NCBI RefSeq assembly: GCF_030548295.1
Contig: NZ_JAUOSB010000001.1
Coordinates: forward strand, 434,001 to 498,000
DNA: 64,000 nucleotides
DNA from: Wenyingzhuangia sp. 2_MG-2023
GTDB lineage: Bacteria > Bacteroidota > Bacteroidia > Flavobacteriales > Flavobacteriaceae
Direction of reading: 5' to 3'
Notes under the pieces: generated by a model
What the model saw: the letters and a program-made list of their open reading frames with translations, nothing else
Told to the model about the DNA's origin: nothing
Databases searched by the model: none
Shown here: positions 8,769 to 16,752 of the stretch, in pieces
Position numbering within the stretch: the first letter of the stretch is position 1
How the letters are laid out: the number at the start of each line of letters is the position of its first letter
Translations under genes and position numbers: made by a program

Positions 8769-9983
8769 TTAGTTAATAGCTACAGTAGGTATAGTATAAC
8801 CTGACCATGAAAAGATAGAGAAGTCAGCTCCAATACCAGCTTTAACAACCCCAGTAGCTTCATTAAATATAGTAGTATCTTCAGTTACATCACCTGTAAT
8901 TGTACCTCCTACATTATTATCACCTACAGTACCCATTTTGTATGCGTTAGTTAAAGTTACAGAACCATTCCCAGAAGAATCATCTGTATCAATTAAATTA
9001 CCAAACTGAGCTCCAGTTGTAGCAATAAAAGCAATGTTATTAATAGTTGCTTCAGTTCCTCTACGAATTTCAGCACCTGCTTTTAACTCAGTAGTTGTGT
9101 TAAAGTTTATGATAGTTACTCCTTCAAAAGTTGGAGTTGATCTTGGAGTTGCATTTTCATCAGATTCGTTAGAATCTCCTTCAATACCTCTTGGATCTTT
9201 ACTTGCAGTATCAAAATCAGCTTCTCTTACACCAAAAGCGTTTGTAATAGTTCCTGTAAATCCTCCTGTAAAGTCAAACATATCATCTGCAATGTTTACA
9301 CATAAGATACCGTTTAAATCAACAGTACCTCCAAAGAATTCAACACCATCATCAAAACCATACTTTACAACTAAGTGGTCTAATGTAGTACCAGAACCAA
9401 CAGTGTAAAAAGAGAATCCATTAAATTCTGCATCTCCGTTAATTTTAGCTCCAGTGTACTCAGCAATTACGTAAGATAATCTTCCAGAGTTATCATCAGA
9501 AACTGCTTCAGCAGCTGATTCACCATAATTTAAACCAGCAACTTCAGATTGAACTGAATCTCCTTTGTTAGTTTGTGTTTTTCCAGCAATTACAATACCT
9601 CCCCAATCTCCAGCAGCAGGTGTTGCAGAATTAGAAGTAAAAAGGATAGGTTCAGCAGCAGTACCAACAGCCATAATTTTTGCACCTTGCTCAATAGCTA
9701 CATAAGTATCTGTACGACCAGCATCAACTTTTACAGTAGTACCTGCTTCAATAGTTAATGTGTATCCATCTTTTACTAATAAAGCACCTGTTAATAAATA
9801 ATCTGTACCTTTAGTTAAAGTAATATTACCTTCAACAGTACCATGTAAATCTCCTGCTACAACATCAGCATCTGAAGAAATAATTCCGTCTTTGATAGAA
9901 CCTCCTCCATTACTGTCATCATCAGAACAACTAGTAAAAGTTAAAGCTGCAATTGCTAAAATTGATAAAATTGATTTTTTCAT
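8769..9983 (-). CDS. Beta-helix surface lipoprotein, partner of the adjacent TonB receptor
   Basis: A 404-residue lipoprotein: the signal ends TFTSC (Cys19) and is followed by SDDDSNGGG, the acidic start seen in many Flavobacteriaceae surface lipoproteins. The body shows repeating short strands (LTIEAGTTVKV, GDWGGIVIAGK, GRLSYVIAEYTG) typical of a right-handed beta helix. It lies downstream of a large TonB receptor in the same orientation but has its own terminator-flanked unit and a putative Pho-box array upstream. I infer a surface partner of the receptor. No catalytic motif is visible. Confidence 0.7.
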   Translation of the reverse strand: MKKSILSILAIAALTFTSCSDDDSNGGGSIKDGIISSDADVVAGDLHGTVEGNITLTKGTDYLLTGALLVKDGYTLTIEAGTTVKVDAGRTDTYVAIEQGAKIMAVGTAAEPILFTSNSATPAAGDWGGIVIAGKTQTNKGDSVQSEVAGLNYGESAAEAVSDDNSGRLSYVIAEYTGAKINGDAEFNGFSFYTVGSGTTLDHLVVKYGFDDGVEFFGGTVDLNGILCVNIADDMFDFTGGFTGTITNAFGVREADFDTASKDPRGIEGDSNESDENATPRSTPTFEGVTIINFNTTTELKAGAEIRRGTEATINNIAFIATTGAQFGNLIDTDDSSGNGSVTLTNAYKMGTVGDNNVGGTITGDVTEDTTIFNEATGVVKAGIGADFSIFSWSGYTIPTVAIN

Positions 9984-10058
9984 TTTAATAAAATTTTTAT
10001 TTTGTTTTTGTTATAAATTTTGTTGACACAAAGTAAAGACAGACAATCACTTGTTTGA

Positions 10059-10091
10059 GTTAAGAACTTATTAAGTTCTTGTTAACTCTAT
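10059..10091. promoter_or_regulatory. Putative Pho box: three TTAA repeats, 11-bp period
   Basis: TTAA cores begin at 10060, 10071 and 10082, each 11 bp apart, within 11-mers of form RTTAASnnnnn. Tandem 11-bp repeats are the binding signature of OmpR/PhoB-family regulators, and the TTAAC core resembles the Bacillus PhoP box. The array lies 76 to 108 bases upstream of the lipoprotein ATG and upstream of a -7-like TTACTTTG near 10028-10035. A PhoB-type regulator is encoded 3 kb away. Confidence 0.55.
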
Positions 10092-10114
10092 CCGTATTTT
10101 GTAAAATTATCGTT

Positions 10115-10152
10115 AACCAAAAAAACATACCAAAAGGCATGTTTTTTTGGTT
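10115..10152 (-). terminator. Terminator after the large TonB receptor gene
   Basis: A perfect 14-bp stem (10115-10128 with 10139-10152) with a 10-base loop, in A/T tracts, lies about 25 bases beyond the receptor stop codon. Confidence 0.75.
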
Positions 10153-10176
10153 ATTATAAACGTATAAATTTTTGTT

Positions 10177-12903
10177 TTAAAACTTATACCCTAAAGAAAC
10201 TCCGAAGTCTACACCTCTCTTATATGACACATTTGTTAGTGGAGTATCTAAATTTCTAACTCTTTTAAATGATGGGTTTAAAATATTTTTAAGAGATATT
10301 TTTAAACTCATTTTATCATTAAAACTATGTTTTGCGACAAAGTCTAAAGTAGTAATTGCTTTTTGGATTACATCTTCTAAACCAATGGACCCAGAGTTTG
10401 TACCAATACTATATAGTTTATCTCCTTGATAATTTACAACCAAAGTAGCCATAGATTCTCTATCGTTTTTGGTAAATACATAAGAAATATCTCCATTAAC
10501 AATAATTGGTGATGCTCCTTGTAGTTGTGATGTTGAATTTGTGGGTCTAAACAATCCTCTTGTTTTAAGATCTTGAGTTGTATGCATATAAGTAGCATTT
10601 GCTCCAAATTTAATTTTGCTAAAATCTTCACTTGTATCATCTCCAAAAGTAGCTAATGTTGTTTTGTATTCTACTTCTAACCCTACAACCTTAGCATCTC
10701 CAGTGTTTTCGTAAGAATATGCATTGTCTGATGCAGAATTTATTTCTATACGGTTGATTGAGTTTTGAATCATTTTTCCAAATACAGATGCTGAAATCAA
10801 ACCTCCGTTTTCTGGAAAAAACTCATATTTAATATCTAAATTGTAGTTATCTGATGGTTGTAAGTTTCCATTACCTTGTTCAGTATAGTTAGCTCCTTCG
10901 TACACAAATTCTGCAATTTCTTTAAATTGAGGATATGTATAGGTTTTACTTGCGGAAAACCTAAATTGATTTTCATCGTTTAAACTATACTTTAAATTTA
11001 AAGAAGGTAAAATATATGTATTATTTAAAGTGGTTCCTGAGCTTGATAAGTTCGTGTCCCAATTAACATCCATTGTTATATCTTCTAAACGACCTCCAAT
11101 ACTAATAAAGAAGTTATCTGATAAATTATAATCCAAGTTTACATGGGCTGTGTTTACTGTTTTATCACCATCGTATGTAAAAGGATCTAAAGCATTACTA
11201 GCAAACCCCCTACCAGTTCTTACATCAAAGTCACCTCTATCTAAAGCTTGTTGATTTAACACAGCAGATAAATCATTCGGATCAAATAATTTAGAACTAG
11301 ATAAAGCATTATGATCAAAGTACCAAGCTTTAAAGTCTCTAGTTGTATTTCTATAACTAGCTCCTAAACCTATAGATCCTTTTGTTTCTTCGGCACCTCT
11401 TTTTCCTAGATAAACTTTAGCAGAAAGATTGGCTACTAAATCATTTTCGTTTAAGTTTTGAAAATATCTACTATTTTCTCTTGCTGTACCTGTAGAAAAT
11501 CTTGCTTTACCAGAAGGATCATCAAAAATAAGTACATTCTTTTTTCTATCTGGTTGATCATTTTTAACGTTGTTATATGCCAACCCTAAATCTAAGTCTA
11601 AATATTCACCAAATTCATTTTTAGAAATTAATTGATTTACTAATAATTTATCTTGACTTTCTGTTTGTAGCATTAAATTCACATCATTATTGTCATTAGT
11701 ATCTCCGTAATAATCTTGTATTTTTTGACTATTAGAGTGAATAAAAACAGAGTTGAATAAAATTTTGTGATTAGAATTAAAAGCATATTCAAAATTACCC
11801 ATTGCCAATTTAGAGGCTGAATAACTATATTCCTTAGCATCGTAAAAATTGGAACCTTGAGAAGTTGCATTTCTATGAGATACGTTAATTCCATCTTGAA
11901 ATCTATAACTGTTTCCAAAAGAACCTACTAAAAAATATGAAAAAGAAGAATCATCTTTAAATCTATATTTTTTACCTCCATTTAACGAAAGACCTATTTT
12001 AGGTAAGGCAGTTGAAGCATTTGGAGAAATTTTACTTCCAAAATTATAATTTTTTAAATTAGTTATTGGCTGTTCTGTATTTGTTTGGATTCCTAAATAA
12101 TTAGCTCCATCAATAGTTTTAAAATCTTTAAAAGTAGTTTGAGAATTGGCTCCTGTAGAAATTCCAATAGCAAAGTTAGGTTTAGTAGATGGTTGTTTTG
12201 TTTCTACATTAATGTTTGCCCCTCCTAAATCTCCAGTTACTCCAGACGAAAAAGTTTTACTGATTCCTACATTTTGTAAAACATCTGTAGAAAATAAATC
12301 TAAACTAATATTTTTGTTTGAAGGATTGTTAGATGGTAATGGCAAACCGTTTAATGTTGTACTATTATATCTGTCTCCTAATCCACGTACATAAACATCA
12401 CTAGAACCTTGTTGTTTTGAAACTCCAGTAACTTTCGTAGTTGCCGCCGCCGCATCAGAAACTCCTTGTGATGATAATTGTTCTGCACCAACACTTTCTA
12501 TAACTACAGTAGCTTCTTTCTGAACTTGCATCAAAGCAGATTCACTCTCTTTCGTAGTAACCGCAGTAATCATAACTGTGTCCAAAGCATCTGCTTGCGA
12601 CTCCATTACTATAACAATTTTTTGTGTAACACCTGCTTTAACCACTATAGGTTTTTTTACAGTTTTATATCCTACAAAGTCGTAAACCAAAGTATAACTA
12701 CCTGGATTTAATTGTAATTGATAAATTCCATCAAAATCTGTTGATGTACCCAATTGGGGGTTTCCTTCTACGTAAATACTAACAAGTGGCAATGGTTCTA
12801 AATCCATATCCTTATCTTGTACAGTTCCTGAAATAGTTCCTTTAGACTGAGCATACGTGAACACAGTCAATAAAGTAAAAAATGTAACTAATAAATTTCT
12901 CAT
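10177..12903 (-). CDS. TonB-dependent receptor with N-terminal carboxypeptidase-like domain
   Basis: Outer-membrane active transporter of 908 residues from the ATG at 12903. The signal peptide ends FTYAQ. A CarboxypepD-like beta domain (about 20-110) precedes the plug (GVSDAAAATTKVTGVSKQQG, then DVYVRGLGDRYNSTTLNG) and a long barrel ending in an aromatic-rich C terminus (GVSLGYKF). No SusD gene is adjacent, so it is not a classical SusC. It lies divergent to a PhoB/PhoR-type pair, with TTAA 11-bp repeats in the shared gap, which suggests phosphate-responsive uptake of a phosphate-containing substrate (inference). Confidence 0.88.
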   Translation of the reverse strand: MRNLLVTFFTLLTVFTYAQSKGTISGTVQDKDMDLEPLPLVSIYVEGNPQLGTSTDFDGIYQLQLNPGSYTLVYDFVGYKTVKKPIVVKAGVTQKIVIVMESQADALDTVMITAVTTKESESALMQVQKEATVVIESVGAEQLSSQGVSDAAAATTKVTGVSKQQGSSDVYVRGLGDRYNSTTLNGLPLPSNNPSNKNISLDLFSTDVLQNVGISKTFSSGVTGDLGGANINVETKQPSTKPNFAIGISTGANSQTTFKDFKTIDGANYLGIQTNTEQPITNLKNYNFGSKISPNASTALPKIGLSLNGGKKYRFKDDSSFSYFLVGSFGNSYRFQDGINVSHRNATSQGSNFYDAKEYSYSASKLAMGNFEYAFNSNHKILFNSVFIHSNSQKIQDYYGDTNDNNDVNLMLQTESQDKLLVNQLISKNEFGEYLDLDLGLAYNNVKNDQPDRKKNVLIFDDPSGKARFSTGTARENSRYFQNLNENDLVANLSAKVYLGKRGAEETKGSIGLGASYRNTTRDFKAWYFDHNALSSSKLFDPNDLSAVLNQQALDRGDFDVRTGRGFASNALDPFTYDGDKTVNTAHVNLDYNLSDNFFISIGGRLEDITMDVNWDTNLSSSGTTLNNTYILPSLNLKYSLNDENQFRFSASKTYTYPQFKEIAEFVYEGANYTEQGNGNLQPSDNYNLDIKYEFFPENGGLISASVFGKMIQNSINRIEINSASDNAYSYENTGDAKVVGLEVEYKTTLATFGDDTSEDFSKIKFGANATYMHTTQDLKTRGLFRPTNSTSQLQGASPIIVNGDISYVFTKNDRESMATLVVNYQGDKLYSIGTNSGSIGLEDVIQKAITTLDFVAKHSFNDKMSLKISLKNILNPSFKRVRNLDTPLTNVSYKRGVDFGVSLGYKF

Positions 12904-12984
12904 TATCAATGCTATATTTGTTTAAAAGCTTGGCAAAAATCTATAATTAATACCTTACAGAGCCTAACATATCATTACTTTTGT

Positions 12985-13051
12985 GTTAACATACCGTTAA
13001 ATAGATATGGATATTATGTTAACGAATCCTAAGCATTAAATGATTGTTAAA
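12985..13051. promoter_or_regulatory. Putative Pho boxes between the TonB receptor and phoB-like gene
   Basis: TTAA cores start at 12986, 12997 and 13019 (11 and 22 bp apart, in one phase) and at 13036 and 13047 (11 bp apart). The first group would serve the receptor, the second the regulator gene, whose -7-like TAATTTTG lies at 13078-13085. The motif matches the array at 10059. Confidence 0.55.
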
Positions 13052-13104
13052 AAGTCTTTTGTATATTTAGAAAACATTAATTTTGTGACCTTAATAAAAT
13101 AAAA

Positions 13105-13797
13105 ATGGAAACAAATCAGATTAAGATACTTTTGGTAGACGATGAGCCAGATATTTTAGAAATTGTTGGATACAACCTTAAAAAAGAAGGTTACGATATT
13201 TACACTGCCAACAATGGGTTAGAAGCTGTAAATCAGGCTAAAAAAGTACAACCTCATCTTATTTTATTAGATGTAATGATGCCCGAAATGGATGGTGTAG
13301 AAGCATGTGAAAAGATTCGTGAAATCCCAGAACTAAAAGACGTTATTATCTCGTTTTTTACTGCTAGAGGAGAAGATTACAGTCAGGTTGCAGGCTTTGA
13401 TGCTGGTGCCGACGATTACATCACTAAGCCAATTAAGCCAAAATTACTAACCAGTAAGATTAAATCTTTATTAAGAAGAATCAAAGATGGTGACTCTAGT
13501 ACAAATAGTACAGACTTAGGTGGCATTATTATAGATCGTGATGAATACCTTATTATTAAAGAAGGTAAAAAAATTGTTTTGCCTAGAAAAGAGTTCGAAC
13601 TTTTCTCTTTACTAACCTCTAAACCTGGTAAAGTATTCAATCGTGAGTCTATCATGAAAAAAGTTTGGGGTAGTGATGTTGTTGTGGGAGATAGAACCAT
13701 TGATGTACATATTCGTAAATTGAGAGAAAAAATAGGTGACGATTACTTTAAAACAGTAAAAGGTGTTGGCTACAAGTTTATTTTAAATGAAAATTAA
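13105..13797 (+). CDS. phoB: PhoB/OmpR-type response regulator
   Basis: A 230-residue response regulator. The receiver domain (1-125) has the acidic pair D12/D13, phospho-acceptor D56 in LLDVMMP, FFTARGED and the Lys in YITKPIKP. The C-terminal winged-helix domain (about 135-230) ends RKLREKIGDDYFKTVKGVGYKF. It overlaps the kinase gene by 11 bases. The PhoB assignment rests on sequence type, the PhoR-like partner and Pho-box-like repeats nearby; another OmpR subfamily is possible. Confidence 0.85.
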   Translation: METNQIKILLVDDEPDILEIVGYNLKKEGYDIYTANNGLEAVNQAKKVQPHLILLDVMMPEMDGVEACEKIREIPELKDVIISFFTARGEDYSQVAGFDAGADDYITKPIKPKLLTSKIKSLLRRIKDGDSSTNSTDLGGIIIDRDEYLIIKEGKKIVLPRKEFELFSLLTSKPGKVFNRESIMKKVWGSDVVVGDRTIDVHIRKLREKIGDDYFKTVKGVGYKFILNEN

Positions 13798-14827
13798 AAA
13801 CTTTTTCTTTTTTTCTATCGCCATCGCATTCGTATTAATTGTATGTATAGATATAAGTCTTTTGGTTTTTATGCAAGTAACTTCCTTGACCATAAACTAC
13901 AAAGCTATCTCTGTATTGTCCTTTTTTTTGTTTGTATTATTAGCAATTATTATTAATAGCGGTGTAGAAACCTATATAAATTTTAGGATCAACAAAATTT
14001 ACAAGCAAGTAAGTACTCTTAAAAAGAAACGAATTGCCAACATCAATGTAAATGCAGATGAATTTGACTTTTTAGCTCGTGATATTTTAAAATACACTTA
14101 TAAAAAGAAGAGAGAAATCAGCAAGTTGAATTATCGAGAAAATTACAGACGTGATTTTTTAGGAAATGTGGCTCACGAACTTAAAACGCCTTTGTTTACC
14201 GTTCAAGGTTATCTTTTAACATTGATAGAAGGTGCTGCGGAAAATAGAGAAATTAGAGATAAGTATTTAAAAAGAGCAAACAATGCTATTGAAAGGTTGA
14301 GTGAAATTGTAGGAGATTTAGATTTGATTACCAAACTAGAAACCAACGACTTAAAACTAAACATCGATACATTTAACATCATCAAAGTCATTCAAAAGGT
14401 TTTTGACTTGTTAGAAATGCAAGCCAAAAAGAGAAACATAAAACTAACATTAAACAAGTTTTACGACATTCCCGAATTTGTATTTGCTGATGAAGCCAAA
14501 ATAGAACAGGTATTGATCAACTTGGTCATGAACTCAATCAAATACGGTAAAATTGGAGGAACAACCATTGTTTCTGTAGATTATGTGGATGATGAAAAAA
14601 TTGTTGTAAAAGTTTCTGACAATGGTGAAGGTATTTCAAACACCGATTTGCCAAGAGTCTTTGAACGTTTTTACAGAGTAGACAAAAGTAGATCTAGAGA
14701 CCAAGGAGGATCTGGATTGGGACTTTCTATTGTAAAACACATTATAGAAGCTCATGAACAAACTATAGATGTGAAAAGCATTGTAGGAAAAGGTTCAACA
14801 TTTTATTTCACTCTTGAAAAATCATAA
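13787..14827 (+). CDS. phoR: PhoR-like sensor histidine kinase
   Basis: A 346-residue inner-membrane kinase. Two membrane segments (about 6-30 and 40-60) with a very short loop leave almost no periplasmic sensor domain, as in PhoR-type kinases. The H box NVAHELKTPLF carries His130; the N box is NLVMNSIKYG, followed by DNGEGIS and a GSGLGLSIVKH glycine loop. It is translated from within the end of the regulator gene. The lack of a large sensor domain suggests that the signal comes from a membrane partner (inference). Confidence 0.88.
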   Translation: MKIKNFFFFSIAIAFVLIVCIDISLLVFMQVTSLTINYKAISVLSFFLFVLLAIIINSGVETYINFRINKIYKQVSTLKKKRIANINVNADEFDFLARDILKYTYKKKREISKLNYRENYRRDFLGNVAHELKTPLFTVQGYLLTLIEGAAENREIRDKYLKRANNAIERLSEIVGDLDLITKLETNDLKLNIDTFNIIKVIQKVFDLLEMQAKKRNIKLTLNKFYDIPEFVFADEAKIEQVLINLVMNSIKYGKIGGTTIVSVDYVDDEKIVVKVSDNGEGISNTDLPRVFERFYRVDKSRSRDQGGSGLGLSIVKHIIEAHEQTIDVKSIVGKGSTFYFTLEKS

Positions 14828-14868
14828 AAAAACGCTTAGATTCATTAAAATCTAAGCGTTTTTCTTTT
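14825..14868. terminator. Bidirectional terminator between phoR and purD
   Basis: A perfect 15-bp stem (14828-14842 with 14849-14863) encloses a six-base loop; T runs lie on both strands. It lies between convergent genes and can end both. Confidence 0.9.
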
Positions 14869-14884
14869 AGATCAATCTTAGTTT

Positions 14885-16162
14885 TTACACCAAGTCAAAT
14901 CCGATATCTTTTCTATAATTCATTTTCTCAAAAGAAATTTGATCTATTGTTTTGTAAGATTTATTTAACGCTGATGGAATATCATCTCCAAAAGAAGTTA
15001 CTGCTAACACTCTACCTCCAGCAGATACAATCTCTCCATTTTGGTTGAATGTAGTTCCAGCATGATAGACAATAGAATCAACATCATTTTCTGTTCCTCT
15101 AATTACTTTTCCATTCTCATAAGCTTCAGGATACCCTCCAGAAACTACCACAACCGTAGTTGCCGTTCTAGGATCTACTTCATAAGATTTAGAAGCAATA
15201 GTCTGTGTAGCTACACCTTCAAACAAATCTAACAAATCCGATGTAATACGTGGCAAAACAGCTTCCGTTTCTGGATCTCCCATACGCACATTGTATTCAA
15301 TCACAAAAGGTTCTCCATCAATATTCATCAATCCAATAAAGATAAAGCCTCTATAATCTATTCCATCTTTTTGCAAACCATTAACCGTAGGCTTTACAAC
15401 TCTCTCTTCTACTTTGGTTAAAAAATCTTTATCTGCAAAAGGCACCGGAGAAATAGCTCCCATTCCACCTGTATTCAAACCTTTATCTCCTTCTCCAATT
15501 CTTTTGTAATCTTTAGCAGAAGGTAAAATTTTGTAATCTTTACCATCTGTCAATACAAATACAGACAACTCTATTCCATCTAAATATTCTTCAATCACAA
15601 CCTTAGAAGATGCTGCTCCAAATTTCTCATTGGTCAACATGTCTGCTAATTCCATTTTAGCTTCTTCTAAATTATCAAGAATCAATACACCTTTACCTGC
15701 AGCCAAACCATCTGCTTTTAGCACAAATGGAGGTTGTAGCGTTTCTAAGAACGTTTGTCCTTCTGCTACAGTTTCTTTAGTAAAAGCTTCATATTTTGCC
15801 GTAGGAACTCCATGTTTGAACATGAATTTTTTAGAAAACTCTTTAGAACCTTCCAATTCTGCACCATCTTTTTTAGGCCCAATAACAGGAATATTTTTTA
15901 AATCTGCATCGGCTAAAAAGAAATCATGAACACCCGCTACCAAAGGAGCTTCTGGCCCTACAACTACCATTTCTATATTGTTCTCTAAAACCACTTTTTT
16001 TACAGCTTCAAAATCTGTTGGATTTATCGCAATATTTGTTGCAATTTTAGCAGTTCCTGCATTTCCAGGAGCCAAAAATAATTTTGATAATTTTTTGCTT
16101 TCAGATAATTTTTTTGCAAACGCATGTTCTCTACCTCCAGAACCTAAAATAAGAATATTCAT
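14885..16162 (-). CDS. purD: Phosphoribosylamine-glycine ligase (GARS)
   Basis: Second step of purine synthesis: joins glycine to phosphoribosylamine using ATP. The N domain begins MNILILGSGGREHAFA, and the ATP-grasp core carries KADGLAAGKGVLIL, NTGGMGAISPVP and EYNVRMGDPETEAVLPR. The length of 425 residues is standard. It is the last gene of the leftward operon that starts at porZ, 6 bases after the sugar transferase gene, and ends at the strong terminator near 14850. Confidence 0.96.
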   Translation of the reverse strand: MNILILGSGGREHAFAKKLSESKKLSKLFLAPGNAGTAKIATNIAINPTDFEAVKKVVLENNIEMVVVGPEAPLVAGVHDFFLADADLKNIPVIGPKKDGAELEGSKEFSKKFMFKHGVPTAKYEAFTKETVAEGQTFLETLQPPFVLKADGLAAGKGVLILDNLEEAKMELADMLTNEKFGAASSKVVIEEYLDGIELSVFVLTDGKDYKILPSAKDYKRIGEGDKGLNTGGMGAISPVPFADKDFLTKVEERVVKPTVNGLQKDGIDYRGFIFIGLMNIDGEPFVIEYNVRMGDPETEAVLPRITSDLLDLFEGVATQTIASKSYEVDPRTATTVVVVSGGYPEAYENGKVIRGTENDVDSIVYHAGTTFNQNGEIVSAGGRVLAVTSFGDDIPSALNKSYKTIDQISFEKMNYRKDIGFDLV

Positions 16163-16168
16163 CTTTTG

Positions 16169-16741
16169 TTATTTACCTTTTCCTTTAATGACCACGATTA
16201 CGGTCAGTAATATTATTTTAATATCAGTCCACAAAGATAAGTTATCTAGATAAACTAAATCATAACGGGCTCTAATTTTCATTTGGGCAAATGTATCTGC
16301 ATATCCAAAACGAATTTGCCCCAAAGAAGTAATACCAGGTTTTAATTTTTGAAGCTCTGCGTAATTAGGCATTTCTCTAATAATGTTGTCTAAAAAAATC
16401 TGCCTTTCTGGTCGTGGACCAACAATACTCATATCTCCTTTAAGCACGTTTACAAATTGTGGAAATTCATCAATTCTATATTTGCGCAAAATACTTCCCA
16501 ATTTGGTAATTCTATTTGTTTCTTCGGCAGACAATAAAGGATCGTTTACTGGCGGAACCCCTTTCATGGTTCTAAACTTGTAAATATGAAACAACCGACC
16601 CGACTCACCAACTCTTTCTTGAAAAAAGAAAGGTCTTTCTCCTGTAGTTATAAAAATCAACAATGCTACAATAGGAACCAACCAAACCAAAACAGTGATT
16701 AGAATTAGGAAAGAAAATAGAATATCAAATATTCGTTTCAA
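16169..16741 (-). CDS. Bacterial sugar transferase (undecaprenyl-phosphate type)
   Basis: A 190-residue short-form member of the WcaJ/PglC-type phosphoglycosyl transferases. One hydrophobic segment (about 8-33) is followed by FFFQERVGESGRLFHIYKFRTM, the signature of the family, then RKYRIDEFPQFVNVLKGDMSIVGPRPE and a KPGITSLGQIRFG stretch. It transfers a sugar phosphate to the lipid carrier at the start of O-antigen, A-LPS or capsule synthesis. It shares the operon with porZ, whose product works with anionic LPS in other Bacteroidota. Confidence 0.88.
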   Translation of the reverse strand: MKRIFDILFSFLILITVLVWLVPIVALLIFITTGERPFFFQERVGESGRLFHIYKFRTMKGVPPVNDPLLSAEETNRITKLGSILRKYRIDEFPQFVNVLKGDMSIVGPRPERQIFLDNIIREMPNYAELQKLKPGITSLGQIRFGYADTFAQMKIRARYDLVYLDNLSLWTDIKIILLTVIVVIKGKGK

Positions 16742-16752
16742 TATGTAGTTGT

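Noticed and set aside
9034-9408. 124-codon open frame on the plus strand
   Set aside because: It is antisense to the beta-helix lipoprotein gene, whose repetitive beta sequence leaves the opposite strand open. It has no family features.
10177-12903. Reading the TonB receptor and beta-helix lipoprotein as a SusC/SusD pair
   Set aside because: The lipoprotein is beta-helical and lacks the helical TPR-type architecture of SusD, and the order has its own terminator and promoter between them.
15630-15929. 99-codon open frame opposite purD
   Set aside because: Antisense shadow of a core enzyme gene.
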